The notes beneath the pieces were generated by a model. That model was not told the origin of the DNA and did no database searches. It worked only from the letters and a program-made list of their open reading frames with translations. The translations under genes were made by a program, and so were the position numbers. This document shows, piece by piece, positions 24,695 through 34,034 of a DNA stretch of 64,000 nt. Position 1 is the stretch's first letter. The number at the start of each line of letters is the position of its first letter. Location of the stretch: the NCBI GenBank assembly GCA_030645615.1, contig JAUSNB010000065.1, positions 1-64,000 of the forward strand. Direction: 5' to 3'. This DNA is from Actinomycetota bacterium (GTDB lineage: Bacteria; Actinomycetota; Actinomycetes; S36-B12).

Positions 24695-25521
24695 GCGCCG
24701 CCGCTCGCAAGCATTCTCCCGTCGAGCCTCCCGTCGACGCAGCCGCGGATGCCACCCGTGCCCCTACAGAGGGCCCGGGCATCGACGCTGTCAGCAACGA
24801 GTACGCCACGCGCGGCGCCTGGGGGCACCGGACGTCCCGCCCGCATCTGCGCATCGCATCGCCGCTTCGCGCCGAGCGGGCCAGCCGCGGGGTCTTCGCC
24901 CTGGTCGTCACCGGGCTGCTTGTCGCCGGGATGGTCGTCATCCTCGTGATCAATACCTCGCTCGCCCAGGGTGCCTTCACGATCAGCGAGCTGCAGTCGC
25001 AGCAGGCGGCGCTGTCGCAGGAGGAGCAGGCATTGTCCGAGGCAGTCGCCGCGGCCGGTGCGCCCCAACTGCTCGAGCAGCGGGCCAGGGAGCTGGGCAT
25101 GGTGCCCAGCCAGACCCCGGTGTTCCTCAGCCTTCCGCGGGGCAAGGTCGTCGGCAAGCCCAAGGCCGCCCCGGGCGGGACGTCCGCCATCCCCATCCTC
25201 GACACGCCCGCAGACGCCACCGTCACCGAGGCTGTCGACAACGCCTCGGTCGGGACGGACCTCCCGGTGGCGCCCGGTTCGGATTACGACCCTGCTGCGG
25301 TTGATGCCGCAGCCGCCCAGGCGGCCGCCGCCAATGCGGCTCCGCCCACGCGGGCCGGCGCGGCCGACCCGGCGATGACCGCCATAGTCGAGTCGGCCAG
25401 GGGCATCGTGCAGGCATCAGCCTCCTCGGAGAGCTCCCTTTGGAGCGACTCGACCGTGATCGACGTGACCTCGCAGGTCTCGAGCGGGGACGCCGGGCTC
25501 CTAGCGGTGCCGGTGCGCTGA
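24691..25521 (+). CDS. ftsL: FtsL-like septum formation protein
   Basis: The 276-residue product has a cytoplasmic N-terminus of about 70 residues, one membrane helix ([19 protein letters not shown], about residues 69-87) and a periplasmic coiled coil ([24 protein letters not shown]) with the [12 protein letters not shown] motif of actinobacterial FtsL. A long Ala/Pro-rich C-terminal extension follows. Position between rsmH and ftsI is that of ftsL. The extension makes it much longer than the roughly 100-residue FtsL of other phyla. The ATG overlaps the rsmH stop. Confidence 0.85.
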   Translation: MSAAARKHSPVEPPVDAAADATRAPTEGPGIDAVSNEYATRGAWGHRTSRPHLRIASPLRAERASRGVFALVVTGLLVAGMVVILVINTSLAQGAFTISELQSQQAALSQEEQALSEAVAAAGAPQLLEQRARELGMVPSQTPVFLSLPRGKVVGKPKAAPGGTSAIPILDTPADATVTEAVDNASVGTDLPVAPGSDYDPAAVDAAAAQAAAANAAPPTRAGAADPAMTAIVESARGIVQASASSESSLWSDSTVIDVTSQVSSGDAGLLAVPVR

Positions 25522-25558
25522 TGCCACCGACGCCGGGCTCGGCTACGGGGGAGGCGGC

Positions 25559-27379
25559 GTGACGAGGACCGCCCCGCCCCGCCTTGACCCACGTCGCCCG
25601 CCACACCGGCCGGCTGCTGCGCCCTCGCGCGGTGATCGTCCGCCACCGCGCCGATCGTCGTTCCGGCTGGGCGACGTGGCTCGGCGCGGGTCGGCCCTGC
25701 TCGTCGCCACGGCGGTGGTGCTTGCCGTGTTCGGCCTGCGCCTGGTCCAGCTGCAGGCCGTCCAAGGGGAGGCCCTCGCGAGCGCTGCCCTCGACCAGCG
25801 ACTGCGCACGGTCGAGCTCCCCGCGGGTCGCGGTGCCATTCTGGATGTCAACGGCGAGCCCCTGGCCGTCACCGTCGAGGCCCGCAATCTCACGGCTGAC
25901 CAGACCCTGGTGACCGACCCGGCCATGGTCGCTGCCGCCCTGGGTCCGATCCTGGGCGCCGACATCGACGTGCTGGCAACGCGGCTGACCGGTGAACGCC
26001 GCTTCGTCTACCTCGCCAAGGGACTCACGCCTGAGACGTGGGACCGCATCTCGGCGCTGCGTCTCCCGGGCATCTTCAGCGAGCCTGCCGCGCGAAGGAT
26101 CTATCCGGCTGGTGATCTCGCCGCCAACCTCGTCGGCTTCGTGGGTGCCGAGGGCGAGGGCCTCGGCGGCATCGAGTACGCCTACCAGGACCTGCTGGCC
26201 GGGACCCCGGGGCAGCAGACCATCGAGCGCGGACCCGGCGGTCGCGTCATCCCGACCGGCGCGAACACCGTCACGGACGCCCAGCACGGTGCCACCATCA
26301 TGCTGACCATCGACCGGGACATCCAGTACATGGCGCAGCAGGCCATTGCCGACAAGGTTGCCGAGTCGCGGGCCGACAGCGGGACGCTGATCGTCATGGA
26401 TGCGCGGACCGGACGGATCCTTGCGATGGCCACGGCTCCGACGTTCGATCCCAACAGAGCAGCTTCGTACCGGGAAGCCAACCGGGGCAATCGCGCCCTC
26501 AGCGATGTCTTCGAACCCGGTTCGACGTCGAAGCTCATGACCCTCGCCGCGGTCGTCAACGAGGGCAAGGCCAACCCGTACTCGGCGTTCGCCGTGCCCA
26601 ATGGGCTCACCCGCGGCGACAAGGAGTTCCACGACAGCGTCCCGCACGGCACGTTGAAGCTGACCCTGGCCGGGATCATGGCCAAGTCGAGCAACCTCGG
26701 GACGATCCTCGCTTCGGAGCGCATCGGCGGGAAGAAGCTCTACAAGTACCTCAAGAAGTTCGGCATCGGCGAACCCACCGGCCTCGACTTCCCTGGCGAG
26801 TCGACCGGATACGTGCCGCCGCACTCCGAGTGGTCGCCGACGTCCTTCCCGACCATCGCGTTCGGCCAGGGCCTGAGCGTCAACGCCGTGCAGAGCGCGT
26901 CCGTCTTCGCGACCATCGCCAATGACGGGGTCAGGGTCGAGCCGACCATCATCGACTCCGTCATCCTTCCCGACGGCTCGGTGCAGGAACTGGCCGCGCC
27001 GAAGACCACGAGGGTGGTCACGGCGGAGACGGCAAGGCAGGTGCGCGCGATGCTGGAGACCGTCGTCGGGGAGGGTGGCACGGCACCCATGGCGGCCATC
27101 CCCGGGTACCGCGTCGGCGGCAAGACAGGCACGGCGCAGGCGTATAGCGAGGCCTGCGGCTGCTATGACGACGGCGTCGTCGCGTCGTTCATCGGCATGG
27201 CGCCAGCGGACGCACCTGAACTGGTCGTGGCCGTCTCCATCTTCAACCCGCGGGAGGGCCGTTACGGTGGCGAGCTCGGTGCCCCGGTCTTCCGGAGCGT
27301 GATGACCTACGCCCTGCAGGCACGCCAGGTCCCCCCGACCGGCAACGTGGGGCCCACGCTGCCACTCACCTACGGGTGA
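25559..27379 (+). CDS. ftsI: Septal peptidoglycan transpeptidase FtsI (class B PBP)
   Basis: The 606-residue protein has a Pro/Arg-rich cytoplasmic N-terminus and a membrane anchor (about residues 45-62). The PBP dimerisation domain includes RGAILDVNGEPLAV. The transpeptidase domain has STSK (Ser322), SSN (377-379) and KTGTA (Lys522). No PASTA domains follow. It cross-links septal peptidoglycan with FtsW as polymerase partner. The GTG at 25559 is 38 bases after ftsL; its stop overlaps the murE GTG. Confidence 0.95.
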   Translation: MTRTAPPRLDPRRPPHRPAAAPSRGDRPPPRRSSFRLGDVARRGSALLVATAVVLAVFGLRLVQLQAVQGEALASAALDQRLRTVELPAGRGAILDVNGEPLAVTVEARNLTADQTLVTDPAMVAAALGPILGADIDVLATRLTGERRFVYLAKGLTPETWDRISALRLPGIFSEPAARRIYPAGDLAANLVGFVGAEGEGLGGIEYAYQDLLAGTPGQQTIERGPGGRVIPTGANTVTDAQHGATIMLTIDRDIQYMAQQAIADKVAESRADSGTLIVMDARTGRILAMATAPTFDPNRAASYREANRGNRALSDVFEPGSTSKLMTLAAVVNEGKANPYSAFAVPNGLTRGDKEFHDSVPHGTLKLTLAGIMAKSSNLGTILASERIGGKKLYKYLKKFGIGEPTGLDFPGESTGYVPPHSEWSPTSFPTIAFGQGLSVNAVQSASVFATIANDGVRVEPTIIDSVILPDGSVQELAAPKTTRVVTAETARQVRAMLETVVGEGGTAPMAAIPGYRVGGKTGTAQAYSEACGCYDDGVVASFIGMAPADAPELVVAVSIFNPREGRYGGELGAPVFRSVMTYALQARQVPPTGNVGPTLPLTYG

Positions 27380-28881
27380 CGTCGATGGCGTCGTTGCCGC
27401 GTCCGCGGACCCCGCCCGTCCGGCTCGCCGACATCGTCGCTCGCCTGGGCCTGCTCGGCGACGGAGTGGATGTCCAGGTAACCGGGATCACCCTGGACTC
27501 GCGCAGCGTCCTGCCCGGCGACGTGTATGCGGCACTTCCGGGCAGGTCCGCCCACGGGGCGTCCTTCGCCGCTGCCGCGGTGGCCGCTGGCGCCGTCGCC
27601 GTCATCACGGACGTCGACGGGTCAGCCGCCTGCGCTGGGATCGGGGTGCCGGTCCTGGTGGTCGCGGACCCTCGGGGACTGCTCGGCCCTGTGGCCTCCC
27701 GGGTGTACGGCGATCCGGCCAAGCGCCTGCACTCCTACGGCATCACCGGGACGAACGGCAAGACCACGGTGGCATCGATGGTGACGTCCGGGCTGCGGGC
27801 CGCCGGCCGGGTGTCCGGGCTCATCGGCACCGTGGGGGTGAGGATCGGCGACACCGACTACGCCGGCACGCGCACGACTCCCGAGGCCACTGACCTGCAC
27901 GCGATCCTCGCAGCCATGGTGGACGAGGGCGTGTCGTCGGTCGTGATGGAGGTCAGCAGCATCGCCATCGCGGAGCATCGCGTCGATGGCCTGGTGTTCG
28001 ACATCGCCGCGTTCACCAACCTGACCCAGGACCATCTGGACTACCACCGCACCATGGCTGACTACTTCGAGGCGAAGGCCTCGCTGTTCCGCGCCGACCG
28101 CACGCGACTGGGCATCATCGGAATCGACGACGAGTGGGGCCGCGCCCTCGCCGATCGGTGCCCCGTCCCGTTCGAGACATGGTCCCTTTCGTCTCCGGTG
28201 GCGGACTGGACCGTGCAGCGCTCGGCCACCGGCTGGCTGGTCACGGAGCCTGGCGGGCTGCGCACGCCGATAGAGATGCCGTTGCCGGGCGCGTTCAACG
28301 TTGCCAACGCCCTCTGCGCGTTCGCCGTCCTGCGTCGCGCCGGGGTGGATCCGTTGGTCGCCAGCGAGGGCATCGCCGCCGTGGCCGTGCCTGGTCGCAT
28401 GCAGGTGGTCGGCTCGGTCGGCGGAGTGACGGGCATCGTCGACTACGCGCACTCGCCTGACGCGATCGAGCGAGTCCTCCTGGCTGCACGCGACCTCTCG
28501 TTGGGGAGGGTCATCGCCGTGCTTGGCGCCGGAGGTGACCGCGACCGGGGCAAGCGACCGCTGATGGGCTCGGTGGCCGCCGGACTCGCCGATGTGATCG
28601 TGATCACCGACGACAATCCGCGGTCGGAGGAGCCCGGGGAGATCCGTGCGGCGATCATGGCGGGCATCGACACGACTGACGGGCGTCGGCGCGCCGAGGT
28701 GCACGACGAAGGGGATCGCGGTCGAGCGATTAGCGTTGCCGTCGGGATGGCCGAGCCGGGCGACCTCGTGGTGGTCCTCGGCAAGGGGCATGAGCAGGGG
28801 CAGGAGGTCGCAGGGGTGGTCACGCCTTTCGACGACGCCTCGGTGCTGGTGTCGGCCCTGCGCAGGCGGGAACAAGCGTGA
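27376..28881 (+). CDS. murE: UDP-MurNAc-L-Ala-D-Glu:meso-DAP ligase MurE
   Basis: The 501-residue Mur ligase has the ATP loop GITGTNGKTT (near residue 125), the carbamylated-Lys region (YFEAKASLFR) and DNPR (about residues 413-416). DNPR is the motif for meso-diaminopimelate rather than lysine as the third residue. It catalyses the third amino acid addition to the peptidoglycan stem. The GTG at 27376 overlaps the ftsI stop; an ATG at 27385 is possible. The stop overlaps the murF GTG. Confidence 0.95.
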   Translation: MTSMASLPRPRTPPVRLADIVARLGLLGDGVDVQVTGITLDSRSVLPGDVYAALPGRSAHGASFAAAAVAAGAVAVITDVDGSAACAGIGVPVLVVADPRGLLGPVASRVYGDPAKRLHSYGITGTNGKTTVASMVTSGLRAAGRVSGLIGTVGVRIGDTDYAGTRTTPEATDLHAILAAMVDEGVSSVVMEVSSIAIAEHRVDGLVFDIAAFTNLTQDHLDYHRTMADYFEAKASLFRADRTRLGIIGIDDEWGRALADRCPVPFETWSLSSPVADWTVQRSATGWLVTEPGGLRTPIEMPLPGAFNVANALCAFAVLRRAGVDPLVASEGIAAVAVPGRMQVVGSVGGVTGIVDYAHSPDAIERVLLAARDLSLGRVIAVLGAGGDRDRGKRPLMGSVAAGLADVIVITDDNPRSEEPGEIRAAIMAGIDTTDGRRRAEVHDEGDRGRAISVAVGMAEPGDLVVVLGKGHEQGQEVAGVVTPFDDASVLVSALRRREQA

Positions 28882-30299
28882 TCCCTCTGGAAGCCGCCCG
28901 TATCGCGGAGGTGGTCGACGGCCGGCTTGCCGGCGCCGCCGCCGGAACGGTCGTGTCCGGCGTCTGCTTCGACTCTCGAGCAGTGATCCCCGGTTCCCTG
29001 TTCGTCGCCATCGAGGGGGCCCGATCGAACGGACACGACTACGTGGCCCCGGCGCTTGCTGCAGGAGCCACGCTGGCCCTTGTGTCGCGCCCCCTCGAAG
29101 ACGCGTCGGGGGCCCCCTTGCCCTGCCTGGTCGTCGCCGACCCCGTGGTCGCACTCGGCACCCTGGCCGGCTGGGTCAGGCGGGAGTTGCTGTCCTGCAC
29201 CGTTGTGGCCATCACCGGGTCGAGTGGCAAGACGTCGACCAAGGACCTTCTCGGCACGGTGCTCGACCAGTCCGGGCCGACGGTGCGAGCCCACGCGTCG
29301 TTCAACACCGAGGTCGGCCTGCCGGTCACGATCCTGTCGGCGGACGAGACGACCAGGTACCTCGTCCTGGAAATGGGGATGCGGGGTCCCGGGCACCTTG
29401 CCTACCTGTGCGGCGTGGCCCGGCCCGACGCCGGCGTCGTGATCAATGTCGGCTCGGCACATCTAGGCGTGGTCGGCTCCCGCGAGGCGATCGCGCGCGC
29501 GAAGGCAGAGCTGGTCGAGTCACTTCCCGCGGAGGGGCTGGCTGTCCTCAATGCCGACGATGCGACCGTGGCAGCGATGGCAGCCCGGACCGAAGCGCGC
29601 GTCGTGACGTTCGGGGAGTCGGAGCATGCCGACGTCCGCGCGGTCGATGTGCAGCTCGACGACCTTGCCCGCCCATCGTTCACCCTCCTGCACCACTCCG
29701 ACGGACTGTCTGGCCCCGTCGTGAGCGCGCCGGTGTCCTTGCGGTTGAGCGGCGAGCACTTCGTCTCGAACGCGCTGGCTGCCGCGGCCACCGGTCTGGC
29801 GCTCGGCATGCCCATCGAGCTGGTGGCGAAGGGCCTGGAGCAGGCTGCGCCGGCCAGCAAGTGGCGCATGGAGGTCAGTCACGCACCGGGCGGCTTCACG
29901 GTCGTCAACGATGCGTTCAACGCCAATCCCGAATCCATGCGCGCGGCCCTGAAGACACTCGCCGCGATGGGACGGGGTCGGCGCACCTGGGCAGTCCTGG
30001 GGGAGATGCGCGAGCTCGGTGACGATGCCGTGTCCGAGCACGACGCGATCGGGCGGCTGGCCGTGCGGCTGGACATCTCACGCCTGGTCTGCGTCGGCGA
30101 AGGAACCCGGGTCATGCACCTGGGGGCAAGCAACGAAGGCTCGTGGGGCGACGAGTCCGTCCACGTGGCCAATGCCGACGCGGCCGTGGCCCTGCTGCGG
30201 GCCGAGGTGGCTCCGGGCGATGTCGTCCTGGTCAAGGCCTCACGAAGCATCGGGCTCGAGCGCGTGGCCGAGGCCCTCCTCGCGGATAGTGCGCCATGA
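28878..30299 (+). CDS. murF: UDP-MurNAc-tripeptide:D-Ala-D-Ala ligase MurF
   Basis: The 473-residue Mur ligase has the ATP loop ITGSSGKTSTKDLL (about residues 112-125), the middle-domain motif EMGMRGPGHLAYL and the C-terminal NDAFNANPESMRAAL block typical of MurF. It adds D-Ala-D-Ala to give UDP-MurNAc-pentapeptide. The GTG start overlaps the murE stop and the stop overlaps the mraY ATG, so it is translationally coupled on both sides. No ddl gene is present in the window, so D-Ala-D-Ala must be made elsewhere. Confidence 0.95.
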   Translation: MIPLEAARIAEVVDGRLAGAAAGTVVSGVCFDSRAVIPGSLFVAIEGARSNGHDYVAPALAAGATLALVSRPLEDASGAPLPCLVVADPVVALGTLAGWVRRELLSCTVVAITGSSGKTSTKDLLGTVLDQSGPTVRAHASFNTEVGLPVTILSADETTRYLVLEMGMRGPGHLAYLCGVARPDAGVVINVGSAHLGVVGSREAIARAKAELVESLPAEGLAVLNADDATVAAMAARTEARVVTFGESEHADVRAVDVQLDDLARPSFTLLHHSDGLSGPVVSAPVSLRLSGEHFVSNALAAAATGLALGMPIELVAKGLEQAAPASKWRMEVSHAPGGFTVVNDAFNANPESMRAALKTLAAMGRGRRTWAVLGEMRELGDDAVSEHDAIGRLAVRLDISRLVCVGEGTRVMHLGASNEGSWGDESVHVANADAAVALLRAEVAPGDVVLVKASRSIGLERVAEALLADSAP

Positions 30300-31363
30300 G
30301 GCTCGTCGTCATCGCGGGGACGATCGCCACGATCGTGTCGCTCATCGGAACGCCCATCCTCATCCGGATCCTGGCGCGGCATGGCTATGCCCAGGCAATC
30401 CGGGTGTCGTCGGAGGGGGAGCAGTACCCCGATCACGAGAGCAAGCGGGGCACGCCGTCGATGGGCGGCGTCGCGATCATCGTCGCGGTGCTGGCCGGCT
30501 ACCTGATCACCCACCTGCTGACGTGGCGACCGGTGACACCTTCTGGCCTGCTCGTCCTCTTCCTCATGGTGGGGCTCGGCCTGGTGGGAATGGCCGACGA
30601 CTACCTCAAGATCTTCAAGCAGCGGAGCACCGGCCTGCGAGCGCGCACGAAGCTGATCGGCCAGGCTGTCGTCGCATTCGCGTTCGCCTGGCTGTCGGTG
30701 CAGTTCCCGAATGCGGACGGGCTCACCCCGGCATCGATGGCAGTCTCCTTCCTTCGCGACACCTCCATCGTGCTGCCGATGGGGCTGTTCCTCCTGTGGG
30801 TCTGGTTCCTGATCACGGCCACGACGAATGGCGTCAACCTGACCGACGGTCTCGACGGGCTGGCGACCGGCGCCGCGGTGCTGTCGTTCCTGGCCTACGT
30901 GCTGATCAGCATCTGGCAATACGGGCAGAACTGCGCCTTCGAGCAGACCTCGTTCTGCTACGAGACGGCCTACCCGCTGGACCTCGCACTCATCTCCGCC
31001 TGCGCTGCCGGTGCGACGTTCGGCTTCCTGTGGTGGAACACGGCGCCGGCGCGGATCTTCATGGGCGACACCGGGTCCCTTGCCTTGGGCGGCACCATCG
31101 CGGGGCTGGCAATCCTCACCCGCACGGAGTTGCTGCTGCCCTTGACGGCCGGACTCTTCCTCATCACGACGCTGTCGGTCATCGCCCAGGTGGGCTCGTT
31201 CAAGCTCACCGGCCGGCGCATCTTCCGCATGGCGCCCCTGCATCATCACTTCGAGATGCTCGGCTGGCCAGAGATCCAGATCGTCGTGCGGTTCTGGATC
31301 ATCCAGGGACTGTGCATCGGCGCGGGGCTGGCGCTGTTCTATGCCGAGTGGGTGCGCGCGTGA
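30296..31363 (+). CDS. mraY: Phospho-MurNAc-pentapeptide translocase MraY
   Basis: The 355-residue polytopic enzyme has about ten membrane helices. The conserved cytoplasmic loops include MADDYLKIFKQRSTGL (the DD active-site pair), TNGVNLTDGLDGLATG, FMGDTGSLALGG and RMAPLHHHFE. It transfers phospho-MurNAc-pentapeptide to undecaprenyl phosphate to make lipid I at the inner face of the membrane. Start and stop both overlap the neighbouring genes by four bases. Confidence 0.97.
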   Translation: MRLVVIAGTIATIVSLIGTPILIRILARHGYAQAIRVSSEGEQYPDHESKRGTPSMGGVAIIVAVLAGYLITHLLTWRPVTPSGLLVLFLMVGLGLVGMADDYLKIFKQRSTGLRARTKLIGQAVVAFAFAWLSVQFPNADGLTPASMAVSFLRDTSIVLPMGLFLLWVWFLITATTNGVNLTDGLDGLATGAAVLSFLAYVLISIWQYGQNCAFEQTSFCYETAYPLDLALISACAAGATFGFLWWNTAPARIFMGDTGSLALGGTIAGLAILTRTELLLPLTAGLFLITTLSVIAQVGSFKLTGRRIFRMAPLHHHFEMLGWPEIQIVVRFWIIQGLCIGAGLALFYAEWVRA

Positions 31364-32817
31364 CCGCGGCAGTGGACCGGCTCGAGCGCGGTTCGGACTG
31401 GTCCGCCCGGCATGTGACCGTTGCCGGCATCGGTATTGCCGGGTATGCCGCAGCCGACGCCCTCATGCAACTGGGCGCGCAGGTGACGATCGTCGATTCG
31501 GCTGACGGAGAGCGACAGCGCGAGCGGGCGGGCGTGCTCGAGGCCCTGGGAGCGCGCGTGCACCTCGGCCACGACGGTTCCGTGCCCATCGGCACGGATC
31601 TCGTCGTCGTGTCGCCGGGCCTGCGGCCATCGGATGGCCTGATCGTCGATGCCCTGCGGGCGGGAACGCCCGTGTGGGGGGAACTCGAACTCGCCTGGCG
31701 GCTGCGCCACGCCGACGAGCCGGCCGCCTGGCTGTGCATCACCGGCACCAACGGCAAGACGACCACCACGCTGATGCTCGAGTCGATCCTCCGTGCTGCG
31801 GGGTACCGGACAACAGCGGCCGGGAACATCGGGACATCACTCATCGACGTGGTGATGCACGACGCGCTGGACGTCATCGCCGTCGAGGTGGGCGCACCGC
31901 AACTGCCCTTCGTCCACACCGTGAGCCCGACGGCATCGGTGTGCCTCAACATCGCCGACGATCACATCGATCACTTCGGGTCACTGGACGCCTATGTCGC
32001 CGCCAAGGCCCGGGTCTACGAGCGGGCGCAGGATGCTGCCGTATACAACGTCCAGGACGACACGACCCTGCAGATGGTGGAGGCGGCGGACGTCGTCGAG
32101 GGATGTCGTGCGATCGGCTTCACGCTCGGGGTGCCGGCGCGCTCGATGCTCGGGGTGGTGGATGGGATCCTCGTCGACCGGGCCTTCATCGACGACCGCG
32201 ACTCCCATGCCCAGGAACTCGCGGTTGTTGCCGATGTCCAGCCGGCTGCGCCGCATAACGTCGCCAACGCGCTCGCTGCCGCAGCGCTCGCGCGTGCTTT
32301 CGGGGTGCCCCCGTCGGCCGTGCGGGACGGCTTGCGGACGTTCGTCCCGGCAGACCATCGCATCGCGCTCGTCGGTACCGCCGAGGGCGTGTCCTACGTG
32401 GACGATTCGAAGGCGACCAACGCGCACGCGGCCCAGACCTCCCTCATGGCCTACCCGTCCATCGTGTGGATCGCCGGCGGAATGGCCAAGGGACAGGACT
32501 TCGGCGACCTCGTGCGCGTGGCGCGTGAGCGTCTCCGCGGAGTGGTGCTCATCGGCGTGGACCGAGCAGCGATCGCCGACGCCCTGGCCCGACACGCACC
32601 GGATGTGCCGGTGATCGACCTGGCCAGCCCGGACACTGGTGCCATGGTCGACGCCGTGCGCCAGGCCGCCGCCTTGGCGCACGCGGGCGACACCGTCCTT
32701 CTCGCGCCAGGGTGCGCGTCATGGGACATGTTTGACGACTACACCGACCGTGGACGTCGGTTCGCCGATGCGGTTCGCCAGCTGCCCGCCTTCCGCGCTG
32801 CGGGTGGACGGCCATGA
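31360..32817 (+). CDS. murD: UDP-MurNAc-L-Ala:D-Glu ligase MurD
   Basis: The 485-residue Mur ligase starts with an NAD-like UDP-binding fold (HVTVAGIGIAGYAAADAL). It carries the ATP loop CITGTNGKTTTTLML, the region NIADDHIDHFGSLDAYVAAKARVY with the carbamylated Lys, and the C-terminal YVDDSKATNAHAA. It adds D-Glu to UDP-MurNAc-L-Ala. The GTG at 31360 overlaps the mraY stop; the longer open frame upstream is a shadow within mraY. The stop overlaps the ftsW ATG. Confidence 0.95.
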   Translation: MTAAVDRLERGSDWSARHVTVAGIGIAGYAAADALMQLGAQVTIVDSADGERQRERAGVLEALGARVHLGHDGSVPIGTDLVVVSPGLRPSDGLIVDALRAGTPVWGELELAWRLRHADEPAAWLCITGTNGKTTTTLMLESILRAAGYRTTAAGNIGTSLIDVVMHDALDVIAVEVGAPQLPFVHTVSPTASVCLNIADDHIDHFGSLDAYVAAKARVYERAQDAAVYNVQDDTTLQMVEAADVVEGCRAIGFTLGVPARSMLGVVDGILVDRAFIDDRDSHAQELAVVADVQPAAPHNVANALAAAALARAFGVPPSAVRDGLRTFVPADHRIALVGTAEGVSYVDDSKATNAHAAQTSLMAYPSIVWIAGGMAKGQDFGDLVRVARERLRGVVLIGVDRAAIADALARHAPDVPVIDLASPDTGAMVDAVRQAAALAHAGDTVLLAPGCASWDMFDDYTDRGRRFADAVRQLPAFRAAGGRP

Positions 32818-34031
32818 GCCAGACGTCGGAACGCGTGCCCGCGGCGGTGTCGGGCGATGGGCTGCAGCATCGTCTCGCCCTGCTCCTGCGCCACCCGCTC
32901 AGCACCTACTACCTGCTGCTCGGCACCACGCTGCTCCTGCTCGTGCTCGGCCTGATCATGGTGATGTCGGCATCGAGCATCGAGAGCTTCCGCGTGTTCG
33001 GCTCCGCCTACACCCTTGCGCAGCGGCAGGCGATGTTCGCGATCATCGGGGTGGTCGCCATGCTGTTCGCCGCGAGGACCTCAGTGCAGTTCTGGCGCGG
33101 CTTCGCCTGGGTCCTGTTGCTCGGAGCCTTCGCCCTCCTCGTCGCCGTCCTCGTCGTCGGTGTCGAAGTGGCCGGCCAGCGGAACTGGATAGAGATCATC
33201 GGGCCGTTCCGGCTGCAGCCCTCTGAGTTTGCCAAGCTCGCCCTCGTGGTCTGGGGAGCCGCCCTCCTCACCCGCAAGGGACGCCCGCTGGACACGTGGT
33301 CGCGGCTGCTCTTGCCGCTGCTGCCGGTGGCCGCGCTGATGATGGTCCTCGTCCTGATGGAGGGCGACTTCGGCAACACCCTGATGCTGGCCGCGATCAC
33401 CATGGGGATCCTCTTCGCGGCCGGCGCACCGCTCCGCCTGTTCGTCTTGCTCGGTGGGGCGCTCGTCACGGGAGTGGCCCTGCTGACGGTGGCCGCGCCC
33501 TATCGCATGGAGCGCTTCACGTCGTGGCTCAACCCGGCCGAGGACCGCCTCGGAGTGGGCTGGCAGGTGAGCCAGGGCCAGTACGCGCTGGGCACGGGTG
33601 GATTCTGGGGCGTCGGCCTCGGGGCAAGCCGGGAGAAGTGGGGATCACTCCCGGAAGCACACACCGACTTCATCTTCCCGGTCATCGGCGAGGAACTCGG
33701 GCTCGTCGGGACCCTTACCGTCCTCGCCCTCTTCGGCATCCTCGCCTTCGCCGTCTTCCGCCTGTCCCGCACGACCCACGACCCGTTCGTGCGCCTGGCA
33801 GCGGCAGGGGTCGGGTCGTGGATCGTAGTGCAGGCCGTCATCAACATCGGCGCGGTGCTCGGCGTCCTGCCGATCACCGGAGTTCCGCTCCCGCTGGTCA
33901 GCTACGGCGGGTCATCGCTCATCCCCACTTTGGTGGCGCTGGGCATGCTGATGGCCTTCGCCAAGAACGAGCCCGGCGCCCGCCGGGCTTTGCGGCGCAA
34001 GAGCACGGCGCAGGCGTTGCGGAAGCGCTGA
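32814..34031 (+). CDS. ftsW: Septal peptidoglycan polymerase FtsW (SEDS family)
   Basis: The 405-residue SEDS protein has about ten membrane helices. Conserved SEDS features include VMSASSIES, RNWIEIIGPFRLQPSEFAKLA, the acidic residue region MEGDFGNTLML, AHTDFIFPVIGEELGLVG and the C-terminal GVPLPLVSYGGSSLI. It polymerises lipid II at the septum together with FtsI. The ATG overlaps the murD stop; murG follows after 3 bases. Confidence 0.95.
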   Translation: MSQTSERVPAAVSGDGLQHRLALLLRHPLSTYYLLLGTTLLLLVLGLIMVMSASSIESFRVFGSAYTLAQRQAMFAIIGVVAMLFAARTSVQFWRGFAWVLLLGAFALLVAVLVVGVEVAGQRNWIEIIGPFRLQPSEFAKLALVVWGAALLTRKGRPLDTWSRLLLPLLPVAALMMVLVLMEGDFGNTLMLAAITMGILFAAGAPLRLFVLLGGALVTGVALLTVAAPYRMERFTSWLNPAEDRLGVGWQVSQGQYALGTGGFWGVGLGASREKWGSLPEAHTDFIFPVIGEELGLVGTLTVLALFGILAFAVFRLSRTTHDPFVRLAAAGVGSWIVVQAVINIGAVLGVLPITGVPLPLVSYGGSSLIPTLVALGMLMAFAKNEPGARRALRRKSTAQALRKR

Positions 34032-34034
34032 CGG

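Noticed and set aside
29879-31249. 456-codon minus-strand frame opposite murF and mraY
   Set aside because: It is rich in Glu/Gln/Arg/His with no fold; the plus-strand genes are certain.
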